Shown: positions 20,101 through 28,215 of the stretch, piece by piece
Numbering within the stretch: position 1 is the stretch's first letter
Layout: each line of letters starts with the position of its first letter
Source of the DNA: Tribonema minus
Taxonomy: Eukaryota > Sar > Xanthophyceae > Tribonematales > Tribonemataceae
NCBI GenBank assembly: GCA_017506865.1
Contig: JAFCMP010000514.1
Location: 1,364,001 to 1,428,000, forward strand
DNA: 64,000 nucleotides
Reading direction: 5' to 3'
Made by a program: the position numbers and the translations under genes
The notes under the pieces: model-generated
What the model was told of the DNA's origin: nothing
The model's database searches: none
The model's input: only the letters and a program-made list of their open reading frames with translations

Positions 20101-23100
20101 GCATTCTCCGCCTACTGATATGATGACAGGTGACCTGAGCACTGAGGCTTGCCCCGCTGGCACGTTACCGCTTGCAGATTTTGCGGAGCTCTGCGTGGTG
20201 CGCTTCTTCATAGGCATCACTGGCGCCAGCTTCGTGTGCTGCCAGGTGAGACGGGAGTGTAGAGCGCTGCCTGTGTGACATGCTAGCATTAGGGGTAGGG
20301 TTAGGATGAGGGTAAGAGTTAGGGTTAGAGTTAGGGTCACATGTAGGGTTCGCAACAGACGTTGCAGCAAGTTCTCAGTCGTTTCTCACCGTCTCAACTC
20401 AACCACAAACGTCACACGTCTGAACTTCTCTGGCGGCTTTGTATCTAACCCTAACCCTAACCCTAACCTACAACAATGCGCCTGTCTTGAGTAGTCTACC
20501 TTGCAACATTACGTTGGCACCACTTGCAGAATGGCTCTTATGTCACCGCTTGTGACCATACCCCTCCACACCCCTCGATTCATCGGCACAGGTCTAGCCA
20601 TTGATGATCTCAAATACGCTAGGCAATGGTCAGGCGGTACGCTAAGCATGCCTATGCTTCTGCAACCTTGCCTCCCCTCACACACACACAGCAGCATTGG
20701 CATAGGTGTCAGCGACGCTTAACCCACCATCCGCCCCCTATTTCTCTTCGCCGCAGGTCTGGGCGACCCTCATGTTCTCGGACAACGTCCTCGGCGCCAC
20801 GCAGGCGAGTTTGCGGGCTATCTGACCATACCTACCCATACCTTCCCCCCCCCCAACCCCCCCAACCCCCACCGCAGGTCTGGGCTACCCTCATGTTCTC
20901 GGACAACGTCCTCGGCGCCGCGCAGGCGACGGTCGCGGGCTGGGGCAACATGGGCGCGTCCTTCTCGATGCTCGTCATGTGGGAGTTCAACGACCGCCTC
21001 GTCGGCAGCGGCGTTCCCGAGGACCGTTCCTGGCGCTACACGCTCATCCTGCCGGGCGCCGTCGCGCTAGTGTGGGGGGGGCTGCTGGCGTTCATTGCGG
21101 ATGACGCGCCGCGGCCGGACGCGCGCGTGCGCGTGCGCGACGCCAGCGCCGTCGGCAGGGTGGTGAGTGCTAGTGACTCCCGCTCCCAACGCCGCATCCT
21201 TTGGCAGTAGGTACAGCCTAGCTCTATGTCTATGTACTACAACGCAGCCTTGGCCATCAACTGACTTCCATCGCGGATGACGCGCCGCGGCCGGACGCGC
21301 GCGTGCGCGTGCGCGACGCCAGCGCCGTCGGCAGGGTGGTGAGCGCATGCAACTCCTGCTCTCACCTGTGCGTCCTTTTGCTGTAGATCCTAGCTCGATG
21401 TCTACTTAGAGCTTGGCCATCAACTTGTCGTTCATTGCGGATGACGCGCCGCGGCCGGACGCGCGGACACTCGTGCGCGACGCCAGCGCCGTCGGCAGGG
21501 TGGTGAGCACGTATGTAGTGCTGATGCCCCGATTTACCTTCAACAGCTGTCCACGGGTAGTCGGTACTATTTTACTATATTCTCAGGGTAGTGAGCCGGG
21601 ACGCGCGTGCGCGTCGCCAGCGCCGTCGGCAGGGTGGTGAGCGCGCATGCAACGCTGATGCCTCGACTTAACTTCAACAGACAAGCTTAACCCTGTGTGG
21701 CTCGCAATGACCACGAGCGTAGGGCGTAGCTTCTACCCTGCCGCTTGGCCTCGAGCTGACTATCGGTAGTGACGCGCGTGCGACGCCAGCGCCGTCGCCA
21801 GGGTGGTGAGTGCTAGTGACTCCCGATCCCAACGCCGCATTTTCTGGCAGTAGGTACAGCCTAGCTCAATGTCCCATGTACTCTAAAACAGCCTTGGCCG
21901 TCAACTGGCCATGTATCCAGGGGGCGAGAGCAATGTTGGCAGGGTGTTCAGCCAGGATGCGCGTGCGCGACGCCAGCGCCGCCGGCAGGGCGGTGAGAGC
22001 GCATGTAGCGCTGATGCCTCGATTGAACTTCAACACACACAGCTTACCTGGCGCGTGGCCCACAAGCTGACTTATCGTAGGGTTAGGGTTAGGGTTAGGA
22101 TTAGACTTATCCGCCGGTACAGGGGGGGTCACGATATAAGAGCGGGTCCGTCCCGCCAGCCTCACCGCTCTTATACCGTGACCGCTCTTATATCGTCCTC
22201 GTCCTGGGGCTTAACTAGGGCTAGGGCTAACCCTAGGCTAACCCTAGCCCTACACCTAGGGTTTGAAGTACTTAAGTAGGGTTAGTGCGTCAACAGTTGA
22301 AGTTGGCTTCGAATTAAGCCGGAAGCAACCGCACTGTGCGCTATACGCTGTGACTGATTGATACGCGCTTGAGTGTTGTTGATTGTCATACAAAATCCGC
22401 TGTTCAAGCATCGTTCGTGAGGCGGCAAGTGGTAGGTGGACACGATATAAGAGCGGTCAGCCCCGAGCAGCACCAAACCGCTCTTATATCGACCATATCC
22501 GTGTTCAGCCGTCAGACCGCTCTTATACCGTGACCGCTCTTATATCGAGCGCTCTTATATCGTAGCCCTCCCTGTAGTCGGTATCGACAGAGTGGTGAGC
22601 CGGGACGCGCGTGCGCGACGCCAGCGCCGTCGGCAGGGTGATGAGAGCGCATGTAACCCCACTCCCTCACCGTTACCCATGATGGTGAGGTTCGTAAGCG
22701 CCCTGACTTCGAGAGGCGATTCCCCGCTGAGAGCATTCAGCGCTGCTGAACCAAACGCGTGCCGCATCGCAATGTGTCATTGCCACATGTACTGCTTTCA
22801 CAAGCTGCAGCGACTGCGGGCCGGAAGAAGCGCGGCCACAACAGGCTTCCGCTCTCATGCTGATAAGCATGTGTGGCTCGACAGCACCCTCAAGGCGGCG
22901 ATGGAAGGCGGCAATGCCCCCAAACGCTTTTGAACTTCAAGAGACATAATTCCGTGGCGACGCTCCACTGAAGCTAATCCTGAGCGCTGTTGTGTCGCCT
23001 ACTGCGGCGCACAGGTCATCCGCAAGGCGGCGACGAAGGGCGGCAACGACCCCAACTCGTGGTACCTGGCACTGCAGTACGCGGCGTCGTTCGGCATCGA

Positions 23101-26100
23101 GCTGCACCTGTACAACTCGGTGAGCGCTGCTGCACGACGACAATGGATCGCAGATGTACACTTTGAAGTGCTGATGAGGTACATATATCTCGGTACAAGT
23201 CAGTGAGCGCTGCTGCACAACATTGCATGTCGATCTGCCTCCGAAGTATTTCTGAAGTGGTGATGAGGTATACTCTCTCTGCCTTCTCGTGCGATGGCGG
23301 GTGTCATAGTTCACCTACAGATGTGCCGGGCAATGACAGTATGTGGCGTCGTTCGGCATTGAGCTGCACCTGTACAACTCGGTGAGCGCTGCTGCACGAC
23401 GACGACGGATCGCATATGCACACAAAGTATTTTTTAAGCGCTGATGGGTTATACTCTCGCCGCCTCGTGACGACGGCTGTGACGGCTTTCATACTTTGAC
23501 CATGCCAAGCAATGAATGGTCAGCAGCGCCGATGAAAGCAGAGCGCAAAATGCTTTCAAACCCAGCATCCTGTAAGGGATCCTTTGGCTGGATCTCATGT
23601 CCAACATGACCTTCAACAGCCGCGGCTGCGCTGCACTGCTCATTGTCTCTCACACGCAGCTGGAACGGAATCGACGCTTGCGTGCCTGCGCAGTCCGCCG
23701 GCGCGTGCCGCATACACTCGCCGCATTCACCAGGCATGCATGTACGTGCAGCGCTGCTGAGCATCACCACCGACACGTTTGCATGCCTACCTACCCCCCT
23801 CGCAGCTCACCGGCTACTTCAACGAGCGGTTCGGCGTCACGCCCGGGCGCGCCATCCTGGTGACGTCCCTGTTTGGCTTCTTCAACGTCTTCGCGCGCCC
23901 GCTGGGCGGGGTCCTGTCGGACAAGCTCGGCGCGCGGATGGGGCCGAAAGGGCGCCTGCAGGTAGGTTAGGCTGCAGCTCATATCTATGCATACTTCTAG
24001 CATTCTGAAGTGTTATCGAAGTATGTAGGCGGTACCTCGTACTTTGTAATGCTCTGAAGGTGTTATTCTCAGGTTTTACCTAGCTTTGAAAGTGATACTT
24101 GCAGAGCTCGGCGCGCGGATGGGGCCGAAGGGGCGCCTGCAGGTGGGGTAGGCTGTAACTCGAATTCATTTACACTTTGAACCTCACCATGTAAACATTA
24201 ACAAGTGAGGCTGTAGCTTGTATTTGAATTAGAATGAGAATACCTTGGAAATAACTGATTGCAATCGTTTCGGCTGAAGGGGCGCCTGTAGCCCATGCTT
24301 CTATTCGATACGCATGTTGGTCCCCATTTAAGTACTTCTCGAAGCACTTCAAGTATCACAATTCAAGTAATGCGAATCCCCGCACAACAGCAAATCCTGC
24401 TGCCCTCCGACGCGTCGCACTTCACGCAGGGCCACGCGGCAATGCTGCTGCTGGAGGCTGCTGATACAACCACTCCAACAAATCTGCCACCGTCTGACCA
24501 CTGCTTTAATGCACTGCCACCCACAATGACCTGATAGCATCCAACCTTGACCTCATACCTACAAGGTACATCTCACTTCTCACTGCGCGCAGGGCCACGC
24601 GGCAATGCTGCTGCTGGAGGCGGCGCTGCTGTAGCCCCATGGGGACGCAAACGCGTGCATCAAGCTCAACCTCAAACGCAACATCAACCCCTACCACGCT
24701 GACGGCTGATGCAAATCCCAACATTACAGTAAATCCTGCTGCCCACAAACGTGTCGCACTTCACGCAGGGCGACGCGGCGGTGCTGCTGCTGGAGGCGGC
24801 ACTGCTGATAAAACCACTCCAACTTCATCTGCCACCTCTGATCACTACTTCCATGGACTGCCACCCCACAACGAACTGATAGCATCCAAACTTTACCTCA
24901 TACCTGCACTGTGCATCTCACTTCCTGCTGCGCGCAGGGCCACGCGGCAATGCTGCTGCTGGAGGGGGCGCTGCTGGCGGCGTTTGCGGCGGTGGGCTCG
25001 CTGGCGGCGGCGCTGGTGCTGCTGAGCCTGCTGAGCATTGCCGTGCAGGCAGCGGAGGGCCTCTGCTTTGGCGTCGTCCCGCTCGTGCAGCCGCTCGCGA
25101 GCGCCACCGTGTCGGTGAGTGCGGTGTGCTCTTTCACTTCAAGTGATTGAAAACTTCAAGTTGAAGTTGGGATGATGCGTCCCGCTCGTGCAGCCGCTCG
25201 TGAGCGCCACCGTGTCGGTGAGCAGTACTTCTGTAGTAGTGTGCTCTCTTCAGTTGAAGTGATTGACAACTTTAAGTTGAAGTTGGGGTGATGCTGAGCA
25301 TTGCTGTGCAGGCCTGGAGGGCCTCTGTTTAAGCGTTGTCGCCGCTCGCGAGCGACACCGTGTCGGTGGGTTGTGTGCTCTGTCCAGCATCACAAGTCAT
25401 CGACAACTCAAGTTGGAGTTGAGATGATGCTGAGCATTGCTGTGCAGACATAAGAGCCTCTGCTTCAACGGATCCCGCTCGTGCAGCGCCACTGTATCGT
25501 TGAGTATGTAGTGGTGTGCGCTTTTGAGCCTCCAATTGGCAACTTCAAGTCAAAGTCAGGATGATGCTGGAGCCGCGGCCGCAGTAGGCCTCTTCGGCGG
25601 CGTCCCGATCGTGCAGCCGCTTGCGAGCGCCACCATGTCAGTGAGGAGTAGTGTGCACTTTTCAGCCATGAAATGTGTCACTGTGTGCCCGCGTGCCTAT
25701 GGCCTGGCCCGCGGCAATGCTCACTTCATGTTTGAAGTTTGACTGAGAACACACACACACAGGTGGTGCGCTGCCGATCACGCCGAGCACCAAGTGCAGC
25801 AACCTGCAAACATCACGCCCACAAGCCACTCTGGTGATGCGCAGAAAGTGCTGATCATGACTGTGGCTGTGCGGCCACACTTCTTGTCTTCAACTTCTTC
25901 TCATCTTCTTTTGTTTACTTCAACTTCTCTTTTTTTTGTGTTAACCTCAACTTCTCCTTGCGCCCCCCCGACCGCCCTCCACCCCCCACCCCCCGCAGGG
26001 CGTCGTCGCCGCCGGCGGCTCCCTGGGCGCTGCGGCGCTCGCCGCCGCCAGCGCGTGCGGCGCGCGCACGGAGACTGTGTACGGCTTTGCCGCCGGCTAC

Positions 26101-26214
26101 GTCGTCCTCGCGGCCGCCGTGCCCGCGCTGCTGATCAACATCCGCGGCCACACGACGTTCGGCAGGCCGCCGCGCGGGCTGCAGGCGGCGCTGGATGTGC
26201 CGGGGGCGTGGTGA
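17132..26214 (+). CDS. NRT2: High-affinity nitrate/nitrite transporter, NRT2/NNP family
   Basis: Nine exons: 17132-17247, 18444-18587, 18979-19124, 20178-20245, 20878-21162, 23015-23119, 23806-23961, 24938-25114, 25999-26214; 470 aa, normal for NRT2, all phases consistent. It takes up nitrate with protons across the plasma membrane (MFS). Seen: the N-terminal FDLPVDHDDRAQTIK followed by SRPHMRAFHVNW (NRT2 hallmark); VVRFFIG...VCCQ; nitrate signature 1 AGWGNMGAS; MFS loop ARPLGGVLSDKLGARMGPKG; nitrate signature 2 AAGGSLGAA in the last exon. The C-terminal tail after the last helix is short. The frame is open upstream of the chosen ATG to 16991, so the start is uncertain. Nearly every intron carries duplicated exon-edge copies, listed separately. 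Confidence 0.93.
18142..18443 (+). repeat. About 80 bp tandem units ending at the NRT2 exon-2 acceptor
   Basis: Four imperfect units begin near 18142, 18222, 18300 and 18375 and share GGCCCCTTTGGG...CTCCTA...CTGCTC...CAGCCTGCGCTCCTGC. The last unit ends in the real acceptor and exon start (CTGCTCTCCGCTGCGCAG|GCTGCTGTCCTGC). The earlier units therefore look like older copies of that junction. Confidence 0.75.
19125..19870 (+). repeat. Seven-copy ladder of the exon-3 donor in NRT2 intron 3
   Basis: The exon-3 end plus donor (GGCGACGGCGGTGCCCGTGC ... CTGGC(C/T)GACA|GTGAGT) recurs with donors at 19268, 19358, 19460, 19571, 19692, 19820 and 19866, against 19125 for the real one. Steps are 143, 90, 102, 111, 121, 128 and 46 bp. 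Each unit also carries a piece like ACCTGAACTGCTGGA. Copies shorten and change (GACA to AACA or GATA) with distance; only the first extends back to GTGGTCATACT. Confidence 0.93.
20288..20470. repeat. Interstitial telomere-like tracts, both orientations, NRT2 intron 4
   Basis: Degenerate TTAGGG units at 20288-20338 and perfect CCCTAA units at 20444-20470, about 105 bp apart and facing opposite ways. Confidence 0.8.
20755..20815 (+). repeat. Truncated copy of exon-5 start in NRT2 intron 4
   Basis: GCAG|GTCTGGGCGACCCTCATG... matches the first ~55 bases of exon 5. It is 120 bp upstream of the real acceptor (20878) and has its own acceptor. The match stops after GCGCAGGCGA-like sequence. Confidence 0.85.
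22078..22285. repeat. Telomere-like tracts flanking a hairpin, NRT2 intron 5
   Basis: GGGTTAGGGTTAGGGTTAGG at 22080 and mixed CTAGGGCTAGGGCTAACCC-type units at 22208-22285, in both orientations. Confidence 0.75.
22131..22562. repeat. Cluster of inverted repeats, core CCGCTCTTATATCG
   Basis: Eight copies. 22131-22145 pairs perfectly over 15 bp with 22182-22196, with a further near-copy at 22165-22179. 22443-22457 pairs over 15 bp with 22477-22491. Three more same-direction copies lie at 22516, 22533 and 22549. All are within one intron. Confidence 0.88.
22885..22925 (+). repeat. Decayed copy of exon-6 start in NRT2 intron 5
   Basis: AAGGCGGCGATGGAAGGCGG, then CAATGCCCCCAA, matches the start of exon 6 (real acceptor 23014/23015). 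It is about 125 bp upstream. Confidence 0.7.
23195..23410 (+). repeat. Copies of exon-6 end and donor in NRT2 intron 6
   Basis: ATTGAGCTGCACCTGTACAA, then CTCGGTGAGCGCTGCTGCACGACGACGAC at 23359-23405, repeats the exon-6 end and its intron start (real donor 23120). A shorter remnant (CAGTGAGCGCTGCTGCACAA) lies at about 23202. Confidence 0.85.
24097..24296 (+). repeat. Copies of exon-7 end and donor in NRT2 intron 7
   Basis: GAGCTCGGCGCGCGGATGGG ... CGCCTGCAG|GTGGGG with a donor at 24143 repeats the exon-7 end (real donor 23962). A smaller remnant (GGCTGAAGGGGCGCCTGTAG) lies at about 24271-24291. Confidence 0.85.
24425..24810 (+). repeat. Three-copy ladder of exon-8 acceptor in NRT2 intron 7
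   Basis: CGCAG|GG(C/G)(C/G)ACGCGGC... plus about 30 further exon-8 bases recur with exon starts at 24429, 24593 and 24769, upstream of the real one at 24938. Steps are 164, 176 and 169 bp. Each unit also carries an intron piece with CTGCCAC...CACTGC. Confidence 0.9.
25180..25650 (+). repeat. Four-copy ladder of exon-8 donor in NRT2 intron 8
   Basis: CTCGTGCAGCCGCTCG(C/T)GAG... CACCGTGTCG|GTGAG recurs with donors near 25218, 25366, 25500 and 25641 (real 25115). Steps are 103, 148, 134 and 141 bp. Units include a shared AACTTCAAGTTGAAGTTG-like piece. The copy at 25500 has lost its GT context. Confidence 0.9.
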
Positions 26215-28179
26215 CGCTCCCCCCATGGCGTCTTGAAGTTATGAGTTGAAGATGCTACTCGAAGCTACCGTGCAGCCGGCGCTGGACGTGCCGCCCCCCC
26301 CCCCCCCGTGGGGGTCTTGTTTGAAGATGTGACTTGAAGATGCTACTTGAAGCCAATGACTCGAGGGCAGGGCGTGCTGGGTGCGTGGTGACGCCGGCAC
26401 GAGCTCTGGTTTTGTTGAAGTTATGACCTCAAGTGTCGGCCGGCTGGGGGCAGGGCAGACACCTGCAGGAGGATGCAGGGGTAGTCTCATTGAAAGCGGG
26501 GGCGGGGGGCGGCAAGGGGGGGGGGGGGGCTGGGATCCGCAGGTGGGGGTGGGTGGTTGTTCATGCACCGTGTATATCTTGCGCAAACGGCTCATTTTGC
26601 TATGGAGTCATGCGACGGCGACTGCGCCGAGCTCAGCTATGGTTTTCGATGTCCTACGCAATGCGATATGACTCGAAGCCCTAAGCAGACACTGGGGCGG
26701 GGTTGCCTCGTCACGCGAGAGCGTGCGGTACATGAGCAGTACACGAGCAGTACAAGAGCAGTACACACAGCAATTCTCGCGCCGCGCCGGCCATGCGCGC
26801 GCATTGCCGCTTGCAGCGTATGAGCACCAGGCAGGCTGCGCTCAGGTACTTGTATGAGTAGACTGTGGTTGTGTATAGCGTGCCGCATCATGACTGCCAC
26901 ATGAGTGGTCAAGTGTTGGTGGCACTGGCACGCTTCTGCAGGGGTGATTGATCCCGCGTACTTCTCTGTTTCACATGTAAGACACTAGAAGCTTCGTTGT
27001 AGGCCTTGCCGAGCGCTGCTGCAGCCTAAATCACTTTGACACTTGGTGCTGCGCGTTGCTGCGACGCTGCAGCAGCAGGCTGAGCATCTGATGCGCAGCA
27101 GCAGCTGAGCAGCTGACGCCAGCTGCAAGCAAAACTTGGCGGCGCAGGAAAAGTGGCACTGGCATCCGTGCTGATGTAACCATTTTGGGCAGCACACCAA
27201 TGGCGTTGTTGAAGTCCGCTCATTAATCAAAGCCACGTGTGAGCACAGTCAGCACCTGGACTGCCTTGCAGCGTGTTCTCCTGGATGTGTTCGCTGCTGC
27301 TGCTGCCGCTGCTGCTGCTGCCGCTGCTGCTGCTGCTGTTGCTGGCCTTGCAGCGCCGCCTTGTCTGAAGCTCTCTGCATTTGTCCGCATCTACGCGTGC
27401 GCACGCTCTTTCACTCACCAGCGATCTGAGCCAGCGTGGCTGGCTGCTGCAAACCAGCAGGGCCCCGTTTTTTGTTTTCACACCGTACACTGTTTCACTG
27501 CTTGTTGAGAACCAGGCTGAACATGACATGTACATGCCTGGACTTGAGGAGGTCTCTACACTCGTTGCCGTGTAGTGTGTACGTGCTTGGCGAGTCTTAC
27601 GTAGCACGCGCACAGGTGCTCTAATTGAAGCAAGCCCAGTGGGGCAACATATTTTCCTGAGGCATGTGCAGTGCTCAGCATTTTTCACATGTGCCCATTG
27701 TACGCGCTGAAATGCGGACTGCGGACGCCACTGTGTGCCACCCAAGTGACCGAGGACGCTACCTTGAAGGGGGGAGTTCTGCAATCGCTAATTAGACATG
27801 AAATTGCATGGTACATGCACATCCCCTCTCATGGCTCTCGGCTCTTTATGAATGAAAACGAATCAAAAGATCGTAGAGCTCTTGATGAATGATGAAGGGG
27901 GCAAAAGGCAAGCTGAACTGGCAGACAGTACGAGACTGTGGCGATTCTGTCAAACGGTGCACTTGACAGACGCTCAACCTGGTTGTGATATACTTTTTTA
28001 AGAATGCGCTACGGTGTGTGTTTCCATCCTCATGCAGCGCCGCCGTGACCTCTAAGAAACGCGTAAACCCGCCACACACGGTACACGCCACGTCTCCCTC
28101 CGCAGCACAGCAGCCGTCGCCGTCAGCGCGGGCAGCGGCGCAGCAGCAGCTTCGCGGCTCCGCAGCACAGCCGTAGCCG
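26215..28179. other. Intergenic between NRT2 and UBXN11-like (convergent)
   Basis: Besides the stop-region copies it has a G-tract (26518-26530), a run of AGCAGTACA(C/A)G-like units (about 26733-26770) and a CTG/GCTGCC trinucleotide stretch (27296-27346). Several ORFs of 60-185 codons overlap on both strands across the trinucleotide run; none looks like a real protein. Confidence 0.4.
26270..26400 (+). repeat. Copies of the NRT2 stop-codon region downstream of the gene
   Basis: GCAGCCGGCGCTGGACGTGC at 26272 repeats the last codons (real 26182-26214) and continues with matching 3' UTR (GTCTTG...TTGAAGATGCTACTTGAAG). A second copy near 26374 keeps GCGTGGTGACGC. Steps are about 90-100 bp. Confidence 0.8.
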
Positions 28180-28215
28180 TCAGCCCGGGCAGCGGCGCAG
28201 CAGCAGCGTCGCGGT
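28108..28215 (-). repeat. Tandem copy of the UBXN11-like stop-codon region
   Basis: A 57 bp unit covering the last codons and stop (CTGCTGCTGCGCCGCTGCCC, then GGGCTGACGG, on the minus strand) is repeated immediately downstream (about 28108-28165), with one base change at the former Gly codon. Confidence 0.8.

Larger units (their letters stand above)
21163..22645 (+). repeat. Ladder of exon-5 donor copies in NRT2 intron 5
   Basis: The exon-5 end plus donor (GACGCCAGCGCCGTCGGCAG GGTG|GTGAG) recurs with donors at 21339, 21503, 21637, 21806 and 21993, and a mutated copy near 22640 (GTGATGAG). Steps are 134-187 bp for the first five. The nearest copies also retain GCGGATGACGCGCCGCGGCC; distant ones keep only the last 35-40 bases. 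Confidence 0.92.

Noticed and set aside
20284-22285. A true chromosome end
   Set aside because: Telomere-like tracts are short, in both orientations and inside NRT2 introns, with coding exons on each side.
21163-22645. Ladder copies as mutually exclusive exons
   Set aside because: Most are only 35-80 bases, lack acceptors or are out of frame, and none codes for a complete replacement of the exon.
27227-27784. 185-codon minus-strand ORF with Ser runs
   Set aside because: The Ser run is a trinucleotide repeat, the rest has no recognisable domain, and an overlapping plus frame is equally open.
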